Assembly: GCA_023249405.1 (NCBI GenBank)
Contig: JAHFCR010000015.1
Location: forward strand, 1 to 59,113
Direction of reading: 5' to 3'
Length of the DNA stretch: 59,113 nucleotides
DNA from: Peptococcaceae bacterium
GTDB lineage: Bacteria > Bacillota > DSM-12270 > Thermacetogeniales > Thermacetogeniaceae
Shown here: positions 32,974-41,822 of the stretch, one piece after another
Layout: each line of letters opens with the position of its first letter
Position numbering within the stretch: position 1 is the first letter of the stretch
Program-made: the position numbers and the translations under genes
The notes under the pieces: model-generated
Databases searched by the model: none
What the model was told of the DNA's origin: nothing
What the model saw: only the letters and a program-made list of their open reading frames with translations

Positions 32974-34470
32974 TTAAACGCAATCCGGATCGTCCTGATC
33001 CTCTTCCGGTTGGTCGTATAGGGCCTCATTGGCGCAAGAAATTGCCTTTTCTTCAAAATTCGATGCTTTCTTTTGGGTTATTCCACCGGCCAGGGCTACA
33101 ACTACTACCTCTACCAGCAAAGCAATCTCCTCTTCTGTCAGAGTGCGCGGGTCCAGCAGCACAGCCTCTTCCTGGATGCGCACCAGTACCGGAGGGTCGC
33201 TCCGGCGCAGGCGGTCGGCCAGGGCGACCGTGCTTAGACCCGCCGGACGCAACTCCACCAGCGTGGTAGGAAGTTCCTCCATGGGTAGGGCTCCGCCCCC
33301 CACTCTGGAACTACCCCGGCGCAGATCCACAGCGCAGGCGTGGCCCAGGCGCCCGGTCAGCAGCCTCCGCAGTTCCACCGCCCGCTGCTGCAGTATGGCA
33401 GGCGTGGCAGTGAGCATGCGCAATACCGGCAGCGCCTGCTCCGCTTCCTCCCGCACGTAAGCCTGCAAGGTAGCCTCCAGGGCAGCCAGAGTGAATTTGT
33501 CCACCCGCAGCGCCCGCAACAGCTGATTCTCTTTCAGGGTACGCAACAGTTCGGCCCGCCCCACTATCAGTCCCGCTTGGGGACCGCCCAGCAGCTTGTC
33601 CCCGCTGAAAGTAACAACGTCTACCCCTGACGCCAGGCTATCCTGAACCGTCGGCTCCGGGCCAATCCCGTGACGTTCGAGATCGATCAACGCACCGCTG
33701 CCCAGGTCTTCCACCACGATCACCTGATGCCTCGCAGCCAGACCTACCAGTTCTTCCTTGTCAACCTGGCTGGTGAAGCCCATGATCCGGTAGTTGCTGG
33801 GGCGCACCTTGAGCAGCATGGCGGTTTCGGGGCCGATCGCCCGCTCGTAGTCCCGAGGGTGGGTTTTGTTGGTGGTGCCTACTTCTTTCAGAATCGCTCC
33901 ACTCTGGGCCATCACTTCGGGAATCCGAAAGGACCCTCCGATCTCGATCAGCTCACCCCGGGACACCACCACCTCCCGGCCACGGGCCAGGGAGTGCAGC
34001 ACGAGCAATACGGCGGCGGCATTGTTGTTCACCACCAGTGCGGCCTCAGCCCCGGTCAAATCGATCAGCAACCGCTCCACGTGGCTGTAACGGGAACCCC
34101 GCCTGCCGCTTTCCAAATTGAACTCCAGGTTACAGTAGCCCCGGGCCACCCGTTCCATGGCGGCGCAAGCCTCGGCGCTGAGGGGCGCCCGTCCGAGATT
34201 GGTGTGCAGCACTACTCCAGTGGCATTGATCACCGGACGCAGGCTAAGGCGCAGCAGACTCTCCATCCGCTGTCTGACCTCTTGCACCAGGTCGTCCAGC
34301 GCCGGCGGCATCTCTCCCCGCTCCATGATTGCCTGGCGCCATAATTTCAGCACCTCCCGCGCTACCGCGGTCAACGCCCCAGAGGGATAATGGCGCTCCG
34401 CTCCTGGAGCAGCTTTCTTCACCAGTTCGTGAACCGACGGCAGTTGCCGTGCCAGCTTAGCATCAGACAT
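32974..34470 (-). CDS. selA: L-seryl-tRNA(Sec) selenium transferase SelA
   Basis: A 498-residue PLP enzyme that converts Ser-tRNA(Sec) to Sec-tRNA(Sec) with selenophosphate. The conserved core is RPVINATGVVLHTNLGRAPL, NLEFNLESGRRGSR, and the PLP lysine in TFSGDKLLGGPQAG. The N-terminal RQLPSVHELV motif is the usual SelA start. The C-terminus carries about 45 extra residues, ending in an acidic QPEEDQDDPD stretch, beyond the normal family end. It is in an operon with selB. SelD is not encoded in this window. Confidence 0.95.
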   Translation of the reverse strand: MSDAKLARQLPSVHELVKKAAPGAERHYPSGALTAVAREVLKLWRQAIMERGEMPPALDDLVQEVRQRMESLLRLSLRPVINATGVVLHTNLGRAPLSAEACAAMERVARGYCNLEFNLESGRRGSRYSHVERLLIDLTGAEAALVVNNNAAAVLLVLHSLARGREVVVSRGELIEIGGSFRIPEVMAQSGAILKEVGTTNKTHPRDYERAIGPETAMLLKVRPSNYRIMGFTSQVDKEELVGLAARHQVIVVEDLGSGALIDLERHGIGPEPTVQDSLASGVDVVTFSGDKLLGGPQAGLIVGRAELLRTLKENQLLRALRVDKFTLAALEATLQAYVREEAEQALPVLRMLTATPAILQQRAVELRRLLTGRLGHACAVDLRRGSSRVGGGALPMEELPTTLVELRPAGLSTVALADRLRRSDPPVLVRIQEEAVLLDPRTLTEEEIALLVEVVVVALAGGITQKKASNFEEKAISCANEALYDQPEEDQDDPDCV

Positions 34471-34710
34471 CGTGAGGATCCCCCCGAATCTCTTTTACCG
34501 AACGCTTACCTAGTGCAACCGCCAACTGGGCCTAGCCGCAGTGGCAGCCGAAAAAGCGGCTTAAAGCACACGGATGCCCAAGATCTTCATGCTTTATGTA
34601 GATTTCCCAACCTTCCAAGTTATTTATTCCACAACAACAGCGTAAATCCTTTCATAATCAAGGATTTATCAGCTTTTATCGCTCACTCAGGGTGGTCTGG
34701 TTCCATATTT

Positions 34711-35766
34711 CTATCGCCCGAGACCATGGGCCATGGCCCTGATCCCCTGAACCATCAGGAGCAACACGCCGACACCGCCAAACAGTGGGTAGACCAGGCG
34801 CACCAGGGATGAGAATTGCAGGCGGGCGAAAAACAAGGAGATTCCCAGGATCAGGGCCAGGGCGAGCCGGTAAGACAGGCACCACCGGAGCCGTGTAGCC
34901 ACCCCGTAACAGCTCACCACAGCAGTGCTGATAATGGCCGCCCACAGCACCACAAAATAGACCCACTGCAGACTGGGGTGCACCAACCCCGCCACCACCA
35001 GCACCGGCACCTCCCAATTAGCCACCTGACCACGAAAGGGCAGCAGGATCTGGATGATTAGCAGGGCAAAGACGGCCAGTCCCATCCCGCCCAGTAGATT
35101 GCCGGCCAGGCGTTGCCTGGCCAGGCCGCGCCGGCCTAGGGGGACGAGCACTACCATCGCTCCCAGCATGTTGAAGCCGGCATAGAACAGGGTTGCCCCA
35201 ATCCAGTGGGGGAAGATCGGGGCCATTGGCGAGATCTGGACCGTTCCCGGTGGGAACGCAAGGCCGTTCAGGCTCCGGGTCAGCAGAAACACCGCCAGGC
35301 AGACCAGAAACTTCAGCGGCACCAGGAAAACATTGAAAGAAACCAGGGACTCGAGGCCCCCCCAGAGCACCGCCAGAGTCGCTATACCCGTGAGCAAGCC
35401 GCCGCATCCTGTGCGCAGACCCAGGTGCTCCGTAAATAGGGCATTGCCCGCGGACAGCATGATGAAAACGGTGCAGAACAGATACAGGCTGATCAACAGA
35501 TCGATACACAATGCCCCGCGCCTCCCTAGCAGGTAGCGCAGGTAATCGGAGTAGTCAGTCAGCCTGCAGCGATAGCTCAGTTCACAGATGACCGCCCCCC
35601 AGATAGCAAATAGCAGGCCGGAGCCGATGATTCCATAGCTACCGGCCAAGCCATAACCAAGAAAGAATTGGCCAAGCTCCTGCCCGGAGGCGAAACCGGC
35701 GCCCACTACCGCCCCAATAAATGCTGCCGCAATTTTCCAGGATAAGCCCCGCTCCCCGTTAACCAC
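34711..35766 (-). CDS. YkvI-type membrane protein
   Basis: A 351-residue integral membrane protein with about 10 helices. The first helix, WKIAAAFIGAVVGAGFASGQELGQFF, is characteristic of the YkvI family, which is distantly related to LeuT/APC-fold transporters and common in spore formers. The frame opens at 35859, but the GTG at 35766 after GGGAG (7 bases) removes an unlikely N-terminal extension. It stands alone, divergent from yyaC. The gap before it, toward selA (34471-34710), holds only weak hairpins. The substrate is unknown. Confidence 0.8.
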   Translation of the reverse strand: MVNGERGLSWKIAAAFIGAVVGAGFASGQELGQFFLGYGLAGSYGIIGSGLLFAIWGAVICELSYRCRLTDYSDYLRYLLGRRGALCIDLLISLYLFCTVFIMLSAGNALFTEHLGLRTGCGGLLTGIATLAVLWGGLESLVSFNVFLVPLKFLVCLAVFLLTRSLNGLAFPPGTVQISPMAPIFPHWIGATLFYAGFNMLGAMVVLVPLGRRGLARQRLAGNLLGGMGLAVFALLIIQILLPFRGQVANWEVPVLVVAGLVHPSLQWVYFVVLWAAIISTAVVSCYGVATRLRWCLSYRLALALILGISLFFARLQFSSLVRLVYPLFGGVGVLLLMVQGIRAMAHGLGR

Positions 35767-35898
35767 AACATCACTCCCGTCCCCTTTAAAAATTATGCGG
35801 GAACAGGAATTTATTGCCTGGATATGCTTGTCAACGTATAAAAACAGCAGTTTTACCATAATACTTTTAGAGTAATTTAATGCTAGGGAGGGTTACCG

Positions 35899-36594
35899 GT
35901 GATCATAAACCGGGACAACTCGGGCATCACCACCGATGCCGTTTCCGAGGGAGAACTTCAGGAACTGCGGGTCAAGGTACACGACAGCGCCGCCGTCCAG
36001 CAGTTAGCCTCTTATCTGGCGCACCTGCTGCAGGAGATTGATCCGGGCCAGAGCAGGCCGCTAGTATTGGTTTCGATCGGGACCGACCGTCTCACCGGAG
36101 ACAGCCTGGGTCCCCTGGTAGGTAGCCGTGCCCGGGAACTGGCACCCGGTCTGTCTGTCTACGGCACCCTGGAGGAGCCGGTACACGCCATTAACCTGGC
36201 AGAAAAAATCAAGGAGATCAACCAAGTTTACCAGAAGCCACTGGTGGTGGCGGTTGATGCCTGCCTCGGCCAGGCCCACAACGTGGGTACCGTCTCCATC
36301 GGTCGCGGCGCTCTGTACCCTGGTACCGGAGTCCACAAGGACCTGCCCCCGGTGGGAGAGATCTTTATTTCAGGCGTGGTTAATGTGGGAGGATTTCTGG
36401 AATATCTGGTGTTGCAGAATACGCGGCTCTGCCTGGTGATGCAGATCGCCGATTGTATCGCCAGATGTCTGATGTTGACCTGTTCTACCTGGTTGCCGCA
36501 GTGCCCGGCTGCCGCCACTTCTGAAGCCTGCACGCAGATCTGTAATCACGGAGCTACCGGCTTGACAGCCCGCCCATCTATAAGAGTCCGTTGA
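35899..36594 (+). CDS. yyaC: Sporulation protein YyaC (GPR-like peptidase fold)
   Basis: A 231-residue cytosolic protein. The family signature is clear: LVLVSIGTDRLTGDSLGPLVG, YGTLEEPVHAINL, VVAVDACLGQAHNVGTVSI and GALYPGTGVHKDLPPVGEIFI. YyaC is related to the germination protease GPR and is found in endospore formers. The last 50 residues, rich in Cys, Ala and Thr, differ from the usual compact ending and may be an extension. AGGGAGGG lies upstream of the GTG start. In Bacillus it is also near the origin. Its presence supports a spore-forming host. Confidence 0.9.
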   Translation: MIINRDNSGITTDAVSEGELQELRVKVHDSAAVQQLASYLAHLLQEIDPGQSRPLVLVSIGTDRLTGDSLGPLVGSRARELAPGLSVYGTLEEPVHAINLAEKIKEINQVYQKPLVVAVDACLGQAHNVGTVSIGRGALYPGTGVHKDLPPVGEIFISGVVNVGGFLEYLVLQNTRLCLVMQIADCIARCLMLTCSTWLPQCPAAATSEACTQICNHGATGLTARPSIRVR

Positions 36595-36681
36595 CCCAAA
36601 CACCGGTGAAGCTCTGCTGCAATCTCTTCGGGAGCGCTGTGGCGTCGATCGCCAGCACCTTGGTCGTAAAATCTTCAGAAT

Positions 36682-37332
36682 TTAGGATTGCCCTTTATGG
36701 ATGACGTGGTTATATGCAAGAGCGTCGATGACCTCCTGATCGGAGGTCTGGCGAAAGTCCCCGTAGAATTGACCGACAGCATAAAAATCTGAAGGGGCGA
36801 ACACACAGACGATCTCGTCGGCTTCCGGTTGGAGACGGGAGATAACATCAGGAGGAGCGACAGGCACCGCCAGCACCAGCCGGAACGGTTGTTGCCGGCG
36901 TAGGGAACGCAGAGCGGCCTGAACCGTATAGCCAGTGGCGATGCCGTCATCTGCCAGGATTACGGTATGCCCCCGACTCTCAGGGCCTGGCCGGTCACCA
37001 CGGTAGAGACTGAGCCTGCGCCGGATCTCCCGGAGTTCCCTGGCAACCTGTCGCTCTAGTCCCTGGCGTTCAATTCCGGTATCTCTGATCAGGGTCTCGT
37101 CATAAAATACTGTGCCGTCGGGTGCCACTGCGCCAACGGCCATTTCTGGGTTGAAGGGCGCCCCGATCTTCCTGGGCACAATCACATCCAGTGGCGCATC
37201 CAAGAATGCTGCCACCTCCGCTGCCACGATCGCCCCTCCCCGGGGAATACCCAGCACGATAAGATCTGGTTTCTGGAGATGCTGCAGCCTGGCAGCAAGC
37301 CGCCGGCCTGCATCCCTGCGATCTGCGAACAC
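36682..37332 (-). CDS. Phosphoribosyltransferase-domain protein
   Basis: A 216-residue type I phosphoribosyltransferase-like protein. VILADDGIATGYTVQAAL is the PRPP-binding loop, in which the second acidic residue of the usual DDGIATG motif is kept. The N-terminus FADRRDAGRRLAARL and VLGIPRGGAIVAAEVA match the family of uncharacterised PRTases found alone or fused to hydrolases. The start is a GTG with AAGGGTGG upstream. It converges on yyaC. The nucleobase substrate is not predictable. Confidence 0.88.
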   Translation of the reverse strand: MFADRRDAGRRLAARLQHLQKPDLIVLGIPRGGAIVAAEVAAFLDAPLDVIVPRKIGAPFNPEMAVGAVAPDGTVFYDETLIRDTGIERQGLERQVARELREIRRRLSLYRGDRPGPESRGHTVILADDGIATGYTVQAALRSLRRQQPFRLVLAVPVAPPDVISRLQPEADEIVCVFAPSDFYAVGQFYGDFRQTSDQEVIDALAYNHVIHKGQS

Positions 37333-37400
37333 CGCCGTATACCACCCTTCACAGTTAGTGCAGCATTATCATCTTGGGGCGTAGGGACGGAACCCGGAGT

Positions 37401-37793
37401 CTACTCCGCTTCTCCCGTCAGACCAGCAACCGGAGCCGCTTCAGTGATGGTCTTGCACTCTCCATGGAAAACAGCCCCCTCCTCCACATACAACTTGGCA
37501 GCCCGTAAATCCCCGAAAAGCTTGCCCGTCATGGTTAGCTCCAGCTTGCCGGATGCTTCCACCTGTCCGTGTACCTCGCCGGCGATCAGTACGTTGCGTC
37601 CTGATAATTTTGCAACGGCCCGGGCGTTCTCGCCAATAATCACATCACCGGAGGCCCTTACTGTCCCCTTGAACTGCCCATCGATGCGGATTCCGCCAGC
37701 TGTCTCCAGCGTGCCCTCGAAGCCAGCTTCCTTACCTAAAACAGTATCTAGCCTCTCATCTGAACTCAAGCTGGCCTTCTTGCCCCATGCCAT
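37401..37793 (-). CDS. Bactofilin (polymer-forming cytoskeletal protein)
   Basis: A 130-residue protein. The core is a right-handed beta-helix pattern with six-residue turns (IRIDGQFKGTVRASGDVIIGENARAVAKL..VLIAGEVHGQVEAS), flanked by flexible tails. Bactofilins self-assemble into membrane-associated filaments that position cell-wall enzymes. The ATG at 37793 follows GAGGGG by 7 bases. The M23 peptidase gene directly upstream, in the same direction, is the classic bactofilin partner, as in the BacA/LmdC and CcmA/Csd1 pairs. Confidence 0.9.
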   Translation of the reverse strand: MAWGKKASLSSDERLDTVLGKEAGFEGTLETAGGIRIDGQFKGTVRASGDVIIGENARAVAKLSGRNVLIAGEVHGQVEASGKLELTMTGKLFGDLRAAKLYVEEGAVFHGECKTITEAAPVAGLTGEAE

Positions 37794-37911
37794 ATCCAAG
37801 CCCCTCTTTCTACTATACTATCCTGCTCATAAGCAAAACCTGCATCAGTCAGCTAGCATATTAACTTTTTTCTATCCCGCCAGATTCTTTTGCAGAAACA
37901 AACCGGGCAAG

Positions 37912-38850
37912 CTATTTTAGCAACGGCCTCGGGTTGACTAGAACGCCGTTCAGCGTCATCCCGAAGTGCAGGTGTGGCCCCGTGCTACGGCCATTGGTAC
38001 CCACAGCTCCGATCACGTCCCCCTTGTTAACTCGCTTGCCGGTAGCAGTGCGTACGGCACTGAGGTGACAGTATGAGGACTGGTAGCCATTGCCATGATC
38101 GATGGTGATCACCGTACCGTAGCCGGATTTATACCCGACAAACACCACCGCTCCGCTGCCCGCGGCTTGTACCGAAGTGCCGTAGGGAGCGGCGATATCA
38201 AGGCCGGTATGAAACTCGGAACTATACCCCCCGAAGGGATTGCGGCGGTAACCGAAGGGAGATGTTATCGACCCGGTCACCGGCCAATGATTGGGCATAG
38301 CCGCCAGGGCCTGAAAATGTGCAGTCAGATCGCCCTGCAACAGCTGCAGGGCCTGCCTGGCAGAAACAGCATCCTGGGAGGTCTCGTTCAGGTCTGCAGC
38401 CACAACAGTTGTCGATGGGCTCGTCTTTAAGAGACCGCCAAGTAGCATCGCCCGCCGGCTAGCGGTACCGCTAGCCGGCTCGGAACGGCTAGCCTGGCTC
38501 TTGTTGCTGAGACCTACCATCGAACGCACTTTCTGCTCCAGGCTCTGGATTTCCTGATAGGCAGAACGCTCCTGTTGGGCCTGCACCTCCAGGGACTGCA
38601 ACTGCGCCTGTTGGCTGGCGTTAATCTGGCGAAGCCGCCCCAGCTCAACAAGTTCTGCCCGCATCTGCACCGTGCGGACACAAGCGAATACAGTTACCAG
38701 CACCAGTGCAGACGCTATTAATCCGCTGGCCGCCGCCAACCAGAGAGGGAGCTTCACGCTTCTGACCTGCGTTCCCCTTGGTGGTATGAGCAGAAGGGTC
38801 AGGGGGCGGGCCAGAAAACGCTTCCCTCGCAAAATAAAACCTCGAAACAT
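37912..38850 (-). CDS. M23 (LytM-type) metallopeptidase, membrane-anchored
   Basis: A 312-residue cell-wall endopeptidase. A short basic cytoplasmic tail precedes a single membrane helix near residues 33-58 and a periplasmic coiled coil (about 65-115). An Ala/Ser-rich linker and the C-terminal M23 domain follow. The zinc ligands are all visible: H and D of FHTGLDIAAPYG, H of SSYCHL and H of GPHLHFG. The architecture matches bactofilin-linked endopeptidases. The linker contains a 26-bp perfect palindrome. It likely trims peptide cross-links during growth or sporulation. Confidence 0.93.
   Translation of the reverse strand: MFRGFILRGKRFLARPLTLLLIPPRGTQVRSVKLPLWLAAASGLIASALVLVTVFACVRTVQMRAELVELGRLRQINASQQAQLQSLEVQAQQERSAYQEIQSLEQKVRSMVGLSNKSQASRSEPASGTASRRAMLLGGLLKTSPSTTVVAADLNETSQDAVSARQALQLLQGDLTAHFQALAAMPNHWPVTGSITSPFGYRRNPFGGYSSEFHTGLDIAAPYGTSVQAAGSGAVVFVGYKSGYGTVITIDHGNGYQSSYCHLSAVRTATGKRVNKGDVIGAVGTNGRSTGPHLHFGMTLNGVLVNPRPLLK
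38454..38479. repeat. 26-bp perfect palindrome inside the M23 gene
   Basis: The block reads GCCGGCTAGCGGT followed by its exact reverse complement, without loop. A third partial copy (GGCTAGCC) follows at about 38487. It encodes a Ser/Ala/Arg stretch in the linker before the peptidase domain and keeps the frame. Confidence 0.85.
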
Positions 38851-38900
38851 AATCTCCTCCCCATTAAAGCAGGCCGGATATTCCGGCAGTAATTGCCCGC

Positions 38901-39416
38901 TCAGTGCTGCTGTGCGTCCCGCTGTTGGATCGTGGCGAGGGCTTTCTGGATCGCCTTTTTTTCCTCATTGCTCAAGGGAGTGGTAGAAACACCGCCAACC
39001 ACTTGCCGGGAATAGAGACGGCAGTCATCTCGGCCAGAGAGACAGCAAAACACAATGCCATCTCCTTTCTGGTTGAGCAGCGCCAGGGCAAAACTCATAT
39101 CCCCGCGTTCTGAAAAAGCATTGAAGCGCTCAAAACCCACTCCCTGAAGGGATGCCGCCTGGGTGGCGATCAGGCCGCTGGTGCCAACCTCGAGTTGACC
39201 GAGGCGCACCTGTATTCCCTGATAGGCCCTCATGGTCTCCTGCAACAACTCTTCCAGATTGGCGCCTTGAATTCCCCGCATCAGGCGCCGGAGCCGCCTA
39301 TCAAGCATGAACAGGCGGATGTTCAGGATCAGAAAAACAAGACCGATCACCAATACCAAGACCGAAGCCAGCAGCAACATACTCTGAGGTGTTAGCACTA
39401 TTCCGTTCATTGCCAC
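38901..39416 (-). CDS. DUF4446 family membrane protein
   Basis: A 171-residue protein with one N-terminal membrane helix (about residues 12-35, LLLASVLVLVIGLVFLIL), then a coiled coil and a soluble domain with FNAFSERGDMSFALALLNQKGDGIVF and YSRQVVGGVS, the recognisable core of DUF4446. Such genes commonly lie near the ParAB/origin region of Bacillota, as here. The GTG start has AAGGA 8 bases upstream. The function is unknown; proximity to the bactofilin/M23 pair hints at an envelope role. Confidence 0.85.
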   Translation of the reverse strand: MAMNGIVLTPQSMLLLASVLVLVIGLVFLILNIRLFMLDRRLRRLMRGIQGANLEELLQETMRAYQGIQVRLGQLEVGTSGLIATQAASLQGVGFERFNAFSERGDMSFALALLNQKGDGIVFCCLSGRDDCRLYSRQVVGGVSTTPLSNEEKKAIQKALATIQQRDAQQH

Positions 39417-39666
39417 ATAATCAATCCTTGATTATTATTTGTCCAAATGCGCCACAAACTGGGGCAACCTAATTAGCGCAGCAAGTTGTCAGCGCACCTG
39501 ATAAAAAAGATCTAACCCATCCCGCCGGCTGGATCTCAAGTATAACCTATTCTAAGTTTCTACACTTTTGGGCTTTTTCCTCTTTTTCAGGTAAAATTCA
39601 CCTATAGTATATCATGTTCCTCTGCAAAAGCAGGATCTATCCCGCACATATTTTGCTGACTGCTTC

Positions 39667-40647
39667 TTACCTTTTCTGAAAGATCAGGATATATTCATGT
39701 ACTTTATTCACCCGAAAGACATGAGGATATCCCAGCGGCTTGAGACGATTATACTCCTGGCGCCGGTCCCAGATGATAATGTCGTCCAGAATGAATCCGG
39801 GAACAAGCAAGCGCTGGCTGATATCCAGATGCAGTGGGTAGAGATTGTTCTTCTTGCGGACATCCATTACCACCACAATACAATAAGCCCCCGTGCGCAA
39901 CACCTGATAGACGCCGGTAAATACACCCTGCAGGGCAGCCAGAAACTCCTCGTAACTGTTAATGCGTCCAATATCCTGGCAATCCTCGCCGTAATGGCGG
40001 ACCGGCTTGCCATCGGCGGTGCGCCGCTGCCTGAGCACATCCCAATAAGGAGGCGAGGTAACGCAAAGGCCAACGCTTTCCGGCGCCACATAGGATAGCA
40101 ACCGCTCACTGCTATCATTGATCAATCGGGGGCGCGGTCCGGATGCGTCCGGAACCTCCGTCAGGCGTTGCCGAGCCAAGTCAATGTATTCCAGCGAGAG
40201 CTCGAAACCGATCGCCGGCAGCCCTCTTCGATAGGCCGAGCAGATAGTGCTGCCGCTACCCATGAAAGGGTCCAGCACCAGGCCCCCATCTCGGGGAGAA
40301 AAGATCTCCAGCAACCGGTCAGTCAGGCTGGATGGAAACATGGCCGGGTGCTTTAAGCTCCGCTCCTCACGGTTCTTGGCCAAATCGTCCCAAATACTGA
40401 TCGAGTACCGCAGCCAAGTCTTGCCGTCCAGCCCGGCAGCTGCCGTTCCCGCAATTGCTCCCGGCTTATCGATCCCGTTCCGGGGCCGATTTTTCGTTGC
40501 ACTATCCTTGCCTGGCAAGCTTCCATCATCCTCAGCCATGCCGCCGAGGCAGGATGCTTTGACAGAAACCTCAACGCCACCGCTCACGCTACTGCCGTGT
40601 TCCCTGGCCTGCTTTCTACCGCCCTTCATGTTATTAACAATGGTCAC
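39667..40647 (-). CDS. Orphan DNA methyltransferase (N4/N6 type)
   Basis: A 326-residue methyltransferase. SAM-binding motif I is DPFMGSGST (126-134) and the catalytic motif IV is TSPPYW (197-202). TSPPY is more typical of N4-cytosine than N6-adenine enzymes. Motif I before motif IV differs from the beta-class order of most enzymes with this motif. About 75 Gly/Ala/Lys-rich residues precede the fold and look disordered. GAGGGG lies 9 bases before the GTG start. No restriction endonuclease gene is adjacent, so it is an orphan that may mark the chromosome. Confidence 0.88.
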   Translation of the reverse strand: MTIVNNMKGGRKQAREHGSSVSGGVEVSVKASCLGGMAEDDGSLPGKDSATKNRPRNGIDKPGAIAGTAAAGLDGKTWLRYSISIWDDLAKNREERSLKHPAMFPSSLTDRLLEIFSPRDGGLVLDPFMGSGSTICSAYRRGLPAIGFELSLEYIDLARQRLTEVPDASGPRPRLINDSSERLLSYVAPESVGLCVTSPPYWDVLRQRRTADGKPVRHYGEDCQDIGRINSYEEFLAALQGVFTGVYQVLRTGAYCIVVVMDVRKKNNLYPLHLDISQRLLVPGFILDDIIIWDRRQEYNRLKPLGYPHVFRVNKVHEYILIFQKR

Positions 40648-40997
40648 TATTTTTATCCCCTCTGATGACCGGATTTAACCTGACTCACGATCTGCAGCGC
40701 CATCCAGTGTGTCCTAACCCCAATGGAACTCTTCCCTAATAAATATAGAATTTTCGCCTTGAACCAGGAAAATCCCTTTCGCTGGCATCATCCCCAGCCT
40801 GATCCTTTCTTGACGTTTCTTGTGGCCCCAGGTAAACTGGTATTGCTGGGAATCCGGGATCACCACTGCTGTTGGGCGATATCGCCAGATCTTTTTGCCG
40901 GCCGCGCCCAGTTGTAATAAAAATGATACGGCATTAGATAGGCGCCAAAGATAATACTAAATAATACCGCAACTATTTAACTTGAATTATAGGCCGG
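40648..40997. other. Divergent promoter region
   Basis: This 350-base gap lies between the divergent methyltransferase and larB genes. The last 80 bases before larB are AT-rich. I find no clear promoter hexamers, nickel riboswitch or certain gene; a 64-codon plus-strand frame (40723-40917) has no ribosome site. Confidence 0.4.
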
Positions 40998-41771
40998 GTG
41001 AAAAAATTGGACAGCGAACAGTTGGTTATGCTGCTGGAACAGGTTAAAGCAGGTGAGATAAGCGTCGCCGAAGCAGTTTCTGAGTTGAAGTATCTACCCT
41101 TCCGAGACATCGGTAGCGCCAAGATCGACCACCACCGTCAGTTGCGCAGTGGAGTCCCGGAGGTGGTCTTTTGCGCCGGAAAAACTCCGGCCCAGGCAGC
41201 AGCGGCTTTTCGTGAACTAGCCGCCCACAGTCAACGGGTGTTGGCTACCCGAGTGGCATTCCGCACTGCCCGGTTGATACTGGAAGAGTTTCCCAATGCC
41301 CGTTACTCGCGAGAGGCCCGGCTGCTCTCTCTGAGCACCGCTGAGGTTAGGCCGCGTTGGGGAACGATTGCCGTTGTGACCGGGGGCACCTCGGATATTC
41401 CGGTGGCCGAGGAAGCCGCTCTGACTGCAGAGTTGTTTGAGAACCTGGTGCTACGTATCTACGATGTTGGCGTGGCCGGAATCCATCGTCTGCTAGGGCA
41501 CCTGCCGGAGCTTGGAGATGCCCAGGCAGTGATCGCTATCGCCGGCATGGATGGGGTACTACCCAGTGTGCTGGCTGGCTTGATCGATAAACCTGTGGTG
41601 GCTGTACCCACCAGTACCGGCTACGGAGCAAATTTTCAGGGTCTGGCGCCCCTGCTGACTATGCTCAACAGCTGCGCCCCAGGCATCGGGGTGGTCAACA
41701 TTAATAATGGTTTTGGCGCAGCGGTGCTCGCCCACCTGATCACCAGAAGCGCCGGGGTGACAGATGCATGA
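40998..41771 (+). CDS. larB: LarB, pyridinium-3-carboxylate biosynthesis protein
   Basis: A 257-residue enzyme of nickel-pincer nucleotide synthesis. LarB carboxylates nicotinic acid adenine dinucleotide at C5 and releases AMP. The C-terminal half is PurE-like: GTIAVVTGGTSDIPVAEEAA, VGVAGIHRL, VIAIAGMDGVLPSVLAGL, PVVAVPTSTGYGANF. The N-terminal KLDSEQLVMLLEQVKAGEISVAEA segment is typical. It is followed after 51 bases by larC. larE and larA are not in the window. Confidence 0.92.
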   Translation: MKKLDSEQLVMLLEQVKAGEISVAEAVSELKYLPFRDIGSAKIDHHRQLRSGVPEVVFCAGKTPAQAAAAFRELAAHSQRVLATRVAFRTARLILEEFPNARYSREARLLSLSTAEVRPRWGTIAVVTGGTSDIPVAEEAALTAELFENLVLRIYDVGVAGIHRLLGHLPELGDAQAVIAIAGMDGVLPSVLAGLIDKPVVAVPTSTGYGANFQGLAPLLTMLNSCAPGIGVVNINNGFGAAVLAHLITRSAGVTDA

Positions 41772-41822
41772 TTCTAACGAGTAAAGCTTTATTAATTGAC
41801 GACATTGATGTGGAGGTAAACC

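Noticed and set aside
40723-40917. A 64-codon plus-strand frame between the methyltransferase and larB
   Set aside because: No ribosome site, no recognisable family, and it lies in what should be a divergent promoter region.
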